The notes under the pieces were generated by a model, which worked only from the letters and a program-made list of their open reading frames with translations, was not told where the DNA came from and searched no databases. A DNA stretch of 63,125 nt from an uncultured Phascolarctobacterium sp. Its GTDB lineage: Bacteria; Bacillota; Negativicutes; Acidaminococcales; Acidaminococcaceae. The first letter of the stretch is position 1; each line of letters starts with the position of its first letter. The translations under genes and the position numbers were made by a program. Shown in pieces: positions 51,602 through 60,912 of the stretch. Where the stretch lies: NCBI GenBank assembly GCA_949299135.1, contig CASFZG010000009.1:1-63125 (forward strand), in the 5' to 3' direction.

Positions 51602-52549
51602 ATGAGTAAAGTAGCATTTATTTTCCCGGGCCAGGGCTCCCAGAGCGTTGGCATGTGCAAAGATTTGTACGACAACTATGCGTGCGCACGCAGAACCTTT
51701 GAAGAAGCAGACGAGGCTTTGGGCTTTTCTATCAGCAAACTGTGCTTTGAAGGCCCCGAAGACCAGCTGCGCCTGACCTTCAACACTCAGCCGGCTATTT
51801 TAACCGCCAGCGTTGCCTGCGCAAGAGTGCTTGCCGAAAACGGCGTAACCTGCGAAATTGCGGCAGGCCACAGTCTTGGTGAATATTCCGCGCTGGTACA
51901 GGCTGAAGCGCTTGATTTTGCCGACGCTGTACGCATTGTACGCAAAAGAGGCCAGTTCATGCAGGAGGCTGTTCCTGTCGGCGAAGGCAGCATGGCAGCA
52001 GTTCTTGGCATGGATACCGATAAAATCGTTGAAATCTGCCGCGGCATTGAAGCTGAATGCGGCGAAGCAGTACAGGCAGTAAACTTTAACTGCCCCGGCC
52101 AGGTTGTAATTGCCGGTGCTGTCGGCGCTGTTGATAAAGCGCTGGTTGCTTTGAAAGAAGCAGGCGCAAAACGCGCGGTGCTTCTTCCGGTAAGCGCTCC
52201 TTTCCACAGCACGCTGCTGCAGCCCGCTTCCGACCGTCTGGCAGAAGTATTTAAAACCATTACCTTCCATGATGCGAAAATCCCCGTTATGGCTAATGTA
52301 AATGCCGAAGAAGAAACCAAAGCGGAAGCAATTAAGGAAAGCTTAATCCGCCAGGCGGCTATGCCTGTGCTTTGGGAAACCGGCGTAAGAAAAATGATTG
52401 CAGGCGGCGTTGATACCTTTGTTGAAGTTGGCCCGGGCAAAGTTCTGTGCGGTTTCAACAAAAAAATCGATAAGAGCGTAACTTCTTTAAACGTAGAAGA
52501 CGAAGCAAGCCTTGCAAAAACACTTGCTCATTTCCAGGAGGTACGTTAA
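51602..52549 (+). CDS. fabD: Malonyl-CoA:ACP transacylase
   Basis: A 315-residue transacylase: AFIFPGQGSQSVGM, nucleophile Ser91 in GHSLGEY, and APFHSTLL with the catalytic His. GAGAGG lies upstream. Its stop overlaps the ribosome binding region of fabG, whose ATG is 1 base beyond. Confidence 0.97.
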   Translation: MSKVAFIFPGQGSQSVGMCKDLYDNYACARRTFEEADEALGFSISKLCFEGPEDQLRLTFNTQPAILTASVACARVLAENGVTCEIAAGHSLGEYSALVQAEALDFADAVRIVRKRGQFMQEAVPVGEGSMAAVLGMDTDKIVEICRGIEAECGEAVQAVNFNCPGQVVIAGAVGAVDKALVALKEAGAKRAVLLPVSAPFHSTLLQPASDRLAEVFKTITFHDAKIPVMANVNAEEETKAEAIKESLIRQAAMPVLWETGVRKMIAGGVDTFVEVGPGKVLCGFNKKIDKSVTSLNVEDEASLAKTLAHFQEVR

Positions 52550-52550
52550 A

Positions 52551-53294
52551 ATGCAGTTAGAAGGCAAAGTAGCTTTAGTTACCGGCGCTTCTCGCGGTAT
52601 CGGCAAAGCCATCGCACTGATGCTTGCCGAAAACGGTGCGGATATTGCCGTTAACTTTGCAGGCAGCACCGCAGCTGCGGAAGCAGTTGCCGCTGAAATT
52701 GAAAAAATGGGCAGAAAAGCAATTCTCGTCCAGGGCGATGTTTCCAAAGCTGATGTTTGCGCAGAAATCGTAGACAAGGTTGTAAGCGAACTTGGCCATA
52801 TTGATATTCTCGTCAATAACGCCGGCATTACCCGCGACACCCTGCTTCTGCGCATGAAGGAAGAAGATTGGGACGCAGTTTTGAACACTAACCTTAAAGG
52901 CGTATTCAACTGCACCAAAGCTGCTGTTAAATATATGGCAAAACAGCGCAGCGGCAGCATTGTAAACATCAGCTCCGTTGTAGCGCTGATGGGCAATGCA
53001 GGCCAGGCCAACTATGCGGCTGCCAAAGCAGGCATCCTTGGTTTTACCCGCAGCGTTGCCAAAGAAATGGCAGCGCGTGGAATCCGCGTAAACGCTGTTA
53101 CCCCTGGCTTTATCAAAACCGATATGACCAGCGTTCTTTCCGAAAAAGTTGTTGCTGCCATGGAAGCTTCCATTCCGCTTGCCCGTCTGGGTGAGCCTGA
53201 AGATATTGCCAAAGCGGTATTGTTCCTTGTAAGCGATAATGCCGCTTATATAACCGGCCAGACTTTACATGTCGACGGCGGTATGGTAATGTAA
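52551..53294 (+). CDS. fabG: 3-oxoacyl-ACP reductase
   Basis: A 247-residue short-chain reductase from ATG 52551 (AGGAGGT upstream). NADPH motif TGASRGIG, NNAG, and the triad Ser141/142-Tyr155-Lys159 (NYAAAKAG). C-terminus ITGQTLHVDGGMVM is typical FabG. Confidence 0.97.
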   Translation: MQLEGKVALVTGASRGIGKAIALMLAENGADIAVNFAGSTAAAEAVAAEIEKMGRKAILVQGDVSKADVCAEIVDKVVSELGHIDILVNNAGITRDTLLLRMKEEDWDAVLNTNLKGVFNCTKAAVKYMAKQRSGSIVNISSVVALMGNAGQANYAAAKAGILGFTRSVAKEMAARGIRVNAVTPGFIKTDMTSVLSEKVVAAMEASIPLARLGEPEDIAKAVLFLVSDNAAYITGQTLHVDGGMVM

Positions 53295-53328
53295 TAGTGT
53301 ATTATCAAACTACCTTGGAAGGAGGTGA

Positions 53329-53565
<237 letters not shown>

Positions 53566-53578
53566 TTTGTCCGCAGTT

Positions 53579-53608
53579 TGGCGGGAGGCATTTTGCCTCC
53601 CTGCCAAT
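53579..53608 (+). terminator. Hairpin between acpP and the FabK-like gene
   Basis: GGAGGC (53584-53589) / GCCTCC (53595-53600) with outer GGC/GCC pairs. Only a weak AT tail follows, so it may be a partial terminator or an mRNA-stability hairpin that lets acpP be made in excess over later genes. Confidence 0.6.
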
Positions 53609-53645
53609 TTAAATAAGCAGCATCTTAACCAGAAATGGGGGATAT

Positions 53646-54599
53646 TTGTTGAAATTACCAGTGCTTAAAATAGGTAATAAAGTAGCTGAAATGCCGATAT
53701 TTCAAGGTGGCATGGCAATCAGGCTTTCTACTGCGCGCCTTGCCGGTGCGGTAGCGCGTGAAGGCGGCGTTGGCCTTGTGGCAGCGTCCGGTCTGGAACT
53801 TGATGAGCTGCGCCAGGAAATCCGCCTTGCAAGAAAGCTCAGCGAAGGCAGAGGAATGATTGGCATTAACGCTATGGTGGCAGCGCGCGCTTTTGCCGAC
53901 CTGATTACAACAGCGGCTGAAGAAAAAGTAGATTTGCTTGTTGCCGGCGCCGGTTTTTCAAGAGATATTTTCGCCATCGGCCGCGCCTACAACGTACCTG
54001 TGGTACCTATCGTTTCTTCGGTAAAGCTGGCTAAAATCTCCGAAAAACTCGGGGCATCGGCTATCGTTGTCGAAGGTACGGAAGCGGGCGGCCATCTGGG
54101 GACGCAGGAATCCATCAAAACCATCCTGCCGGGCATCCTTAAAGCGGTTAACATTCCTGTTATCGCGGCGGGCGGCGCGGTTTGCGGTGCCGATGTGGCC
54201 GAGCTGTTAAAGCTTGGCGCCAGCGGCGTGCAGATGGGCAGCCGTTTTGCAGCCAGTGAGGAATCCAACGGCGCACCGGCTTTGAAGGAATTTTACCTGA
54301 AGATGACTAAAGACGATGTGGTTCAGATTGACAGCCCGGTCGGCTATAAAGGCCGCGCTATTTTGAACCCGTTTGCGCAGAAGGTTCTGGACGGCACTCA
54401 GCCGAGGCCTACTACCTGCGATGCATGCCTTAAACACTGCTCGCGCAGCTTCTGCATTATCAGGGCGCTGACCCGTGCGCAGCAGGGCGATGTTGAAACT
54501 GGCCTTGTATTTACCGGTGCCAACATGTGGAAGATTAAGGAAATTCTGCCTGTTAAAGAAATTTTCAGAAGGCTGAAAGAAGATATAGAAAAAATTTAA
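53646..54599 (+). CDS. FMN enoyl-ACP reductase/nitronate monooxygenase family protein (FabK-like)
   Basis: A 317-residue TIM-barrel flavoprotein: MPIFQGGMAIRLS, GRGMIGINAM, VVEGTEAGGHLGTQ (catalytic His), AAGGAVCGADVA and GVQMGSRFAASEES. Place inside the fab operon argues for enoyl-ACP reductase (FabK). However, the C-terminal CDACLKHCSRSFCIIRAL (about residues 258-275) has four cysteines that could hold a metal cluster and are not part of the textbook FabK; this resembles a widespread YrpB/NMO-type subfamily. A TTG start at 53646 or 53649 follows GGGGGATA. Confidence 0.82.
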   Translation: MLKLPVLKIGNKVAEMPIFQGGMAIRLSTARLAGAVAREGGVGLVAASGLELDELRQEIRLARKLSEGRGMIGINAMVAARAFADLITTAAEEKVDLLVAGAGFSRDIFAIGRAYNVPVVPIVSSVKLAKISEKLGASAIVVEGTEAGGHLGTQESIKTILPGILKAVNIPVIAAGGAVCGADVAELLKLGASGVQMGSRFAASEESNGAPALKEFYLKMTKDDVVQIDSPVGYKGRAILNPFAQKVLDGTQPRPTTCDACLKHCSRSFCIIRALTRAQQGDVETGLVFTGANMWKIKEILPVKEIFRRLKEDIEKI

Positions 54600-54616
54600 T
54601 TTTGAGGTGATTTGTT

Positions 54617-55864
54617 TTGAAGAGAAGAGTTGTTATAACCGGCGTGGGTGCAATTACCCCTATCGGCATCGGCAAGGAAGAATTCTGGAACAATCTGGTT
54701 GCAGGTAAATCCGGCGTTGGCCCGATTACCCAGTTTGATGCTTCCGAATACGGCACTAAAATTGCCGCTGAAGTAAAAGATTTTGATTTTGCCAAATATG
54801 GCGATAAAAAAGAAGGCAAACGCATGGACCGCGTTACCCAGTTTGCTGTTGCTGCGGCAAAAATGGCTGTGGAAGATGCCAAACTTGACCTGAACGCTAT
54901 CGACCCTGTAAGAGCAGGCGTTTGCGTTGGCAGCGGCATCGGCGGTATGCACACCTATCTGGAACAGACCCTGAAATTTGCTGAAAAGGGTCCTTCTAAA
55001 ATCAGCCCGTTCTTTATCCCGATGGAAATTCCGAATATGCCGGCAGGCCAGATTTCCATTGCGCTTGGTTTCAAAGGCCCTAACATGGCTATTGTAACCG
55101 CTTGCGCAACCGGTACCAACTGTGTTGGCGATGCTTTCAGGATTATCCAGTACGGCGACGCCGATATCATGATGGCAGGCGGCAGCGAAGCAGCGATTAA
55201 CCCGCTGGCAGTTGCAGGCTTCGGCAACATGAAAGCACTCTCCACTAAAAACGATGAACCTGAAAAGGCATCCTGCCCGTTCGATAAAAAACGCGACGGC
55301 TTTGTTATGGGCGAAGGCGCAGGCGTGCTTGTTCTTGAAGAACTTGAACACGCACTGAAACGCGGCGCACATATCTATGCCGAAGTTGCAGGCTATGGCA
55401 TGACTGCCGATGCTTACCATATCACCGCTCCGGACCCGAGCGGCGAAATGCCGGCTGAATGCATGGCACTGGCTATTAAAGACGCAGGCATCAGCCCGGA
55501 CGAAGTTGACTACATCAACGCGCACGGTACTTCTACCCACAGAAACGACCTGAACGAAACCATTGCCGCCAAGAAAATTTTTGGCGACCATGCTTATAAA
55601 ATGATGATCAGCTCCAACAAATCCATGACCGGCCATTTGCTGGGCGCTGCAGGCGGCGTTGAAGCTATCGCAACCGCACTGACCATCGATACCGGCATTG
55701 TTCCGCCGACCATTAACTACGAAGATCCTGACCTTGAAGAAGGCCTTGACCTTGACTATGTTCCGAATGTTGCGCGCAAAGCTGAAGTAAGAGCTGCGCT
55801 GTCCAACAACTTCGGTTTCGGCGGCCACAACGCCTGCATCCTTCTTAAAAAATATAAGGCATAA
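54617..55864 (+). CDS. fabF: 3-oxoacyl-ACP synthase II
   Basis: A 415-residue elongating condensing enzyme: Cys163 in [17 protein letters not shown] and GHLLGAAGG with the two His, and [15 protein letters not shown] start at 54617 (GAGGTGAT upstream). Confidence 0.97.
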   Translation: MKRRVVITGVGAITPIGIGKEEFWNNLVAGKSGVGPITQFDASEYGTKIAAEVKDFDFAKYGDKKEGKRMDRVTQFAVAAAKMAVEDAKLDLNAIDPVRAGVCVGSGIGGMHTYLEQTLKFAEKGPSKISPFFIPMEIPNMPAGQISIALGFKGPNMAIVTACATGTNCVGDAFRIIQYGDADIMMAGGSEAAINPLAVAGFGNMKALSTKNDEPEKASCPFDKKRDGFVMGEGAGVLVLEELEHALKRGAHIYAEVAGYGMTADAYHITAPDPSGEMPAECMALAIKDAGISPDEVDYINAHGTSTHRNDLNETIAAKKIFGDHAYKMMISSNKSMTGHLLGAAGGVEAIATALTIDTGIVPPTINYEDPDLEEGLDLDYVPNVARKAEVRAALSNNFGFGGHNACILLKKYKA

Positions 55865-55882
55865 GCAGAAACGGTGATTGCC

Positions 55883-56590
55883 ATGCAAAGTAAACGTAAG
55901 GACGAGCTGCTTGAGTTTTGCGGGCTGCTCGGAATTACAATGGACAATTTAGACCTTTTGAACACGGCGCTGACGCATACCTCCTTCGCACATGAATCGA
56001 AGGAGCAGCCGCGCCCGGTGCATAACGAGCGCATTGAGTTTTTGGGCGATTCCGTGCTGAGCCTCATCGTCAGCACTTATATGTACAAGCATTTCCCCAA
56101 ACTCAACGAAGGCGAGCTGACCAAGTTCCGCGCGCACATCGTTTGCGAAACCTCGCTGGCGCAGTATGCGCATAAAATTTCGCTGGGCAAGTATTTAAGG
56201 CTCGGCAAGGGCGAAGCTTCCTCCGGCGGACGCGAAAGGGCTTCCATTCTGGCCGATGCGTTTGAATCCGTTTTAGGCGCGTATTACATCGACCAGGGGC
56301 TGGCGGCGGCAGAAAAATTTTTGCTGGGGCTGATGAAAACCGAACTTGATTTCATCTGCGAGCACGGAATTTATTCCGATTACAAAACACGTTTGCAGGA
56401 AATTGTGCAGCGCGACGGCGATGTGGAAATTTCCTACGAGCTGATTGATTCCAGCGGACCGGAACACAACAAATCGTTTACGACGGTGGTTTCGGTTGCC
56501 GGTAAGGTTGTCGGCAAAGGCGTGGGGCACAGCAAAAAAGAATCTGAACAGCACGCGGCAAAAAGCGCTTTGGAAAAACTGAAAAAATAA
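55883..56590 (+). CDS. rnc: Ribonuclease III
   Basis: A 235-residue double-strand-specific endoribonuclease: HNERIEFLGDSVL metal motif in the nuclease domain, ADAFESVLGAYYID, and a C-terminal double-stranded RNA-binding domain ending GVGHSKKESEQHAAKSAL. ATG 55883 with GGTGATT close upstream is preferred; GTG 55874 is an alternative. Last gene of the fab operon. Confidence 0.96.
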   Translation: MQSKRKDELLEFCGLLGITMDNLDLLNTALTHTSFAHESKEQPRPVHNERIEFLGDSVLSLIVSTYMYKHFPKLNEGELTKFRAHIVCETSLAQYAHKISLGKYLRLGKGEASSGGRERASILADAFESVLGAYYIDQGLAAAEKFLLGLMKTELDFICEHGIYSDYKTRLQEIVQRDGDVEISYELIDSSGPEHNKSFTTVVSVAGKVVGKGVGHSKKESEQHAAKSALEKLKK

Positions 56591-56630
56591 AAAACGGCTT
56601 CGGGCTTAAATCCGGAGCCGTTTTTTATTT
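56588..56630 (+). terminator. Terminator of the fab-rnc operon
   Basis: AAACGGCTTCGG and CCGGAGCCGTTTT form a stem (56592-56624) followed by TTTTTTATTT. Confidence 0.88.
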
Positions 56631-56689
56631 GTTTAATAATAGCTTGCGTGATAAAATGATTTATATAAAAATCAAAAAGGAAGAGGAAT

Positions 56690-57886
56690 ATGCAAATAGA
56701 TTTAGAAAAACAACCTTTACCTAAAAAATTTAAGAGAAATGGTAAGGATTATTTTTTAGATACCATTAGACAAAGATTAGTACAAGTTACACCGGAAGAA
56801 ATTGTCAGGCAGAAAATTGTTTCATATTTAATTCATGATTTAAATGTATCGGAAAATATGATTATAGTTGAAGCTCCGCTTGCTCATTATGATATAGATT
56901 CAAAAAGAAGAGCGGATATTGTTGTTCATGGCTGGTCAGAAGAAAGGCAGTGTAATCTTCCTTTACTAGTAATAGAATGCAAAGCTGATGGTGTTTATTT
57001 AGGTAATGAGGTTGCAAATCAAGCTTTTGATTATGCTGATTTATTAGGTTGTGATTACGTTGCTATGACCGATGGATATAATATTTATTGCTATAGGTAT
57101 AATGAAAAAACAAATGCTTATGATAATATAAGAATTTTACCTAAATATAATGATTTATTGGCAGATAAATATGAGAAATCTGTTATTGAACCAATTCCAC
57201 CAAGAATTAAATTTGAAGATTTAAAAGAATATGTCGAAGAAGGATATCCTTTAGGAATAGGTAACAGTACAATGCTTTCAAAGGCAGTGCCGGCTACTAA
57301 TTTAAGTGATTGTCTGTTGGATATAAGACATAAAATGCCGGTTGGACAATATGGAATTTTTAAATTAATAGAGGATTATGGAGTTAGATTATTAACCTAT
57401 GGTAATGCAGCCGGTGGCGTTCAAGCAGGTCCTTTTAGGTCATTTTTAATAGAGAAGGACGGGAGCACAGCGTTTGTTTCGTTGGCAATAGAGGTTTGGA
57501 ATACTTGGGGAAATTTAGATATAGAAAAAACATATTTGGATGTTGCCATTGATGATGAAAAATCTGCTCATCTTTCATTACAATTAATGTTGGATGATTA
57601 TATGACAGTTTTAGGTGATAAATGTTCATTTTATCATAGTGGTCGAATTGCCGTAGGAAATATTGGCAGTGGTAAAATAAGTGAACTTAAAGAACTAGTT
57701 TATGAAAGATATCCCAAAATAATTAAAAATAACAGATTTTATTTTGGAACGCTTACACATAATAAACTATGGCATTTGGACGATAAAAATGTGATTGATT
57801 TTATTGAAAATATAATTTCTTATGCATTAATCAGAGACGAACACAGAGAAATTGTAAAACGCAGAAAAGCTTTAAAAGGAAATTAA
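56690..57886 (+). CDS. Orphan HsdR-N-type (PD-(D/E)XK) nuclease-domain protein
   Basis: A 398-residue protein. Residues about 1-130 match the type I restriction R-subunit N-terminal domain: Glu37 region, Asp76 (RRADIVV) and Glu96-x-Lys98 (LLVIECKAD) form a PD-(D/E)XK site, with QAFDYA following. The C-terminal 270 residues are unrecognised. No helicase motor and no hsdM or hsdS gene is adjacent. It is strikingly AT-rich compared with rnc and the radical SAM gene either side, so it is probably horizontally inserted. It ends one base before the next gene. Confidence 0.78.
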   Translation: MQIDLEKQPLPKKFKRNGKDYFLDTIRQRLVQVTPEEIVRQKIVSYLIHDLNVSENMIIVEAPLAHYDIDSKRRADIVVHGWSEERQCNLPLLVIECKADGVYLGNEVANQAFDYADLLGCDYVAMTDGYNIYCYRYNEKTNAYDNIRILPKYNDLLADKYEKSVIEPIPPRIKFEDLKEYVEEGYPLGIGNSTMLSKAVPATNLSDCLLDIRHKMPVGQYGIFKLIEDYGVRLLTYGNAAGGVQAGPFRSFLIEKDGSTAFVSLAIEVWNTWGNLDIEKTYLDVAIDDEKSAHLSLQLMLDDYMTVLGDKCSFYHSGRIAVGNIGSGKISELKELVYERYPKIIKNNRFYFGTLTHNKLWHLDDKNVIDFIENIISYALIRDEHREIVKRRKALKGN

Positions 57887-57887
57887 A

Positions 57888-58883
57888 ATGAGCATTATTC
57901 CGATTTTTATTCCGCATGCGGGCTGTCCGCATCAATGCGTTTTTTGCAACCAGAAAAAAATCAGCGGGCAAAAAATTGCATCGGCGCAAGCCGTGCGGGA
58001 ACAGATAGCAAAATATTTACAGTGGGTTAAGCCGGGGCGTGATAACGAAGCAGCTTTTTATGGCGGTTCGTTCACAGGGCTGGACGCTGCTTTGCAGGAG
58101 GAACTTTTTGCGCCTGTTGATGAACTTTTGTGTGACGGCGTTATTGGCAGTGTGCGTTGTTCCACAAGGCCGGATTACATAAGCGCCGAAAAACTGGCAC
58201 TGTTAAAAAAGCACAACCTTACTACGGTAGAGCTGGGCGTGCAGTCGCTGGACGATAAAGTTTTGGCTTTGGCGGAACGCGGGCATGATGCGGCAAGTGT
58301 TGTGCAGGCGGTGCAGCTTTTGCGTGCATACGGTTTTAACGTGGGCTTGCAGCTTATGTGCGGCATGCCGGAGCAAACGGCGGCAAGTTTTTTGGCAACG
58401 GTCGCCCAAAGCATTGCCTTAAAGCCGGATTTTGTGCGTTTGTACCCGCTGCTTGTCATAAAAGATACGCCGTTGGAGGAAAGCTACCGCCGCGGTGAGT
58501 TTAAACCGCTGGCGGTTGACGAAGCAGTTGAGCTCTGCGCGCAGGCGTGGGAGCAGTTTAACGCTGCCGGTATTAAAGTTATCCGCACCGGTTTGCAGCC
58601 TGATGATGAATTGTGCAGCCCGGGCAATATCGTCGCCGGGCCGTTTCAACCCGCCTTTGGCGAGCTTGTTAAAAGCCGTGTGCTGTGCCGTAAGGTTACG
58701 CCGCAGATTTTACAGCTGCTGCGCGGCGGAAGTGCCAAAATAAAAATTTATGTGCCGCAGAACGATGAAAGCAAGCTGCGCGGCCAGAAAAATGCCAACA
58801 TTAAATACTGGCAAAGCCTTGGCGCGCAGATTGAAGTTGTTAAAACGGAAGGCACATTAAAAGTGGAGGCTGCCGATGAGTGA
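57888..58883 (+). CDS. Radical SAM protein (Elp3-like, rnc-associated)
   Basis: A 331-residue radical SAM protein. The 4Fe-4S motif CPHQCVFCNQ (CxxxCxxC) is at about residues 14-22, followed by FYGGSFTGL, CSTRPDYI, VELGVQSLDDKVL and LQLMCGMPEQT. It resembles the radical SAM half of Elp3-like proteins commonly found beside rnc in Firmicutes, but lacks the acetyltransferase domain. Substrate unknown. It overlaps the next gene. Confidence 0.88.
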   Translation: MSIIPIFIPHAGCPHQCVFCNQKKISGQKIASAQAVREQIAKYLQWVKPGRDNEAAFYGGSFTGLDAALQEELFAPVDELLCDGVIGSVRCSTRPDYISAEKLALLKKHNLTTVELGVQSLDDKVLALAERGHDAASVVQAVQLLRAYGFNVGLQLMCGMPEQTAASFLATVAQSIALKPDFVRLYPLLVIKDTPLEESYRRGEFKPLAVDEAVELCAQAWEQFNAAGIKVIRTGLQPDDELCSPGNIVAGPFQPAFGELVKSRVLCRKVTPQILQLLRGGSAKIKIYVPQNDESKLRGQKNANIKYWQSLGAQIEVVKTEGTLKVEAADE

Positions 58884-59373
58884 TGTTTGCAGGTGCTTTG
58901 CGCCGGTGGCGGATGAAAATTGCCGTATTTTGATTTTAGGTTCTATGCCCGGCGGGCGCAGTTTGGAATTGCAGCAGTATTACGGGCATAAAAATAACCG
59001 CTTCTGGCGGATGATGGCTGAGCTTTTAAACAACGGCGAACTGCCGGAAGATTATGAGAAGCGCAAACAGATGCTTTTGCGCAGCCGCATTGCGCTGTGG
59101 GATGTGATTGCTTGTTGCAGGCGCGAGGGCAGCCTTGATTCCGCTATACGCGAAGAAGAATATAATGATTTGCAGGGCTTTTTGGCAGAGCGCCCGCAGA
59201 TTAAACGGATTTGCTGCAACGGAGGCAAATCTTACAGCGCGCTGCAAAAATATTGCCGCCGCCATCCGTTAAACGGCGTTGAAATTCTGGCAATGCCTTC
59301 AACAAGTCCGGCCAATGCCAGATGGAATTTGAAAAATTTAAAAGAAAAATGGGCGCCTGCCATTTTAAATTGA
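58876..59373 (+). CDS. DNA-deoxyinosine glycosylase (UDG superfamily)
   Basis: A 165-residue uracil-DNA-glycosylase-fold protein of the hypoxanthine-DNA glycosylase group: ILGSMPGGRSLELQQYYGHKNNRFW at the N-terminus, LWDVIACCRREGSLDSAI in the middle, and MPSTSPANARW at the C-terminus. It should remove hypoxanthine formed by adenine deamination in DNA. Its ATG overlaps the radical SAM gene by 8 bases. Confidence 0.9.
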   Translation: MSDVCRCFAPVADENCRILILGSMPGGRSLELQQYYGHKNNRFWRMMAELLNNGELPEDYEKRKQMLLRSRIALWDVIACCRREGSLDSAIREEEYNDLQGFLAERPQIKRICCNGGKSYSALQKYCRRHPLNGVEILAMPSTSPANARWNLKNLKEKWAPAILN

Positions 59374-59584
59374 CCTCAAATTTAAGAAAATTTAAAGATT
59401 TTTTAACTTTTTTTGAGAGGTGCCTTGGAGTTTTTTTAGGTGCCGAAGCTGAAAAAGGGCATAAAAAGCGGCTCTTTTGTGTTAAGTATCTTACACAAAA
59501 GCCAAAATGAAACACTTGGAGACGTGGAAAGAAAGAAGCGCATAAAATGGGCGTTTAAGCCTGCAAAAAAGTTGCAAAAAAATA
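59374..59584. other. AT-rich intergenic region before the str operon
   Basis: About 290 bases without a gene up to 59663. A hairpin (TTTTGTGT / ACACAAAA, about 59475-59502) lies within; GAGAGGTGCC and TAGGTGCC form a near repeat at about 59414 and 59438. A possible small RNA cannot be confirmed. Confidence 0.45.
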
Positions 59585-59613
59585 TTGACAAGGCTTTTTT
59601 GTAATGGTACAAT
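59585..59613 (+). promoter_or_regulatory. Promoter of the str operon
   Basis: TTGACA (59585-59590) and TACAAT (59608-59613) with a 17-base spacer, about 50 bases before the L7Ae-like gene. It shows that this operon is not driven from upstream rpoBC. Confidence 0.88.
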
Positions 59614-59662
59614 ATATCAGTATCACGGAACAGTTATGCCCTTTTTTAAGGAGGATGGCCCG

Positions 59663-59911
59663 ATGCTGAAGCAGTTAACAGAAGCAACTAAACATGTCGT
59701 TGGTGTTAAACAAACGGCAAAAGCGGTTGAAAAGGGAACGGCAAAGCTGGTTTTTGTAGCAGCCGACGCCGATATCCGCATAAGCCGCCCGCTTTTGGAA
59801 CGCTGTGAAGCCGCCGGTGTTGAAGTAATAACGGCGGAAACAATGCAGGAACTTGGCAAAGCCTGCGGCATCCACGTAGGGGCTGCTGCCGCCGCGGTGC
59901 TAAAAGACTGA
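59663..59911 (+). CDS. L7Ae/L30e-family RNA-binding protein (YbxF/RplGB-like)
   Basis: An 82-residue protein from ATG 59663 (AAGGAGG upstream): LKQLTEATKHVVGVKQTAKAVEKG, AKLVFVAADADI, and a terminal VGAAAAAVLK. The family binds kink-turn RNA. It is the standard gene between rpoC and rpsL in Firmicutes; here rpoBC is not next to it. Confidence 0.93.
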   Translation: MLKQLTEATKHVVGVKQTAKAVEKGTAKLVFVAADADIRISRPLLERCEAAGVEVITAETMQELGKACGIHVGAAAAAVLKD

Positions 59912-59980
59912 TAGGGACTTCTGCAAAACAGAAGTTTTTATAATCATTCAAATCTAATTATTCGGGAAGGAGGTGCCGAT

Positions 59981-60361
59981 ATGCCTACAATTAACCAATT
60001 AGTCCGCAAAGGCAGACAGGTTGCAGTTGAAAAATCCACCGCTCCGGCATTGAAAGAATGCCCTCAGAAACGCGGCGTTTGCACCAGGGTTTATACTACT
60101 ACCCCTAAAAAACCTAACTCTGCTCTGCGTAAGGTTGCTCGTGTCCGTTTGACCAACGGCATCGAAGTTACCGCATACATTCCGGGTATCGGTCACAATC
60201 TGCAGGAACACAGCGTTGTTCTTATTAGAGGCGGAAGGGTAAAAGACCTTCCGGGCGTGCGTTACCATATCATTCGTGGTGCACTTGATACTGCTGGCGT
60301 TGCAAACCGCAATCAGAGCCGTTCCAAATACGGCGCTAAACGTGCTAAAGCAAAAAAATAA
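59981..60361 (+). CDS. rpsL: Ribosomal protein S12
   Basis: A 126-residue S12 with [18 protein letters not shown] and [16 protein letters not shown]. Lys43 and Lys88 are wild type, the usual streptomycin-sensitive state. GGGAAGGAGGTG lies upstream. Confidence 0.99.
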   Translation: MPTINQLVRKGRQVAVEKSTAPALKECPQKRGVCTRVYTTTPKKPNSALRKVARVRLTNGIEVTAYIPGIGHNLQEHSVVLIRGGRVKDLPGVRYHIIRGALDTAGVANRNQSRSKYGAKRAKAKK

Positions 60362-60393
60362 GCAGTAACTGAGAGATTGACACAACGAAATGA

Positions 60394-60879
<486 letters not shown>

Positions 60880-60912
60880 AACCCTGATTTATCTTAGAGG
60901 GAGGATTAAGAA

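Noticed and set aside
54596..55888. 430-codon open frame antisense to fabF
   Set aside because: Shadow of fabF; composition rich in Cys, Phe and His without motifs.
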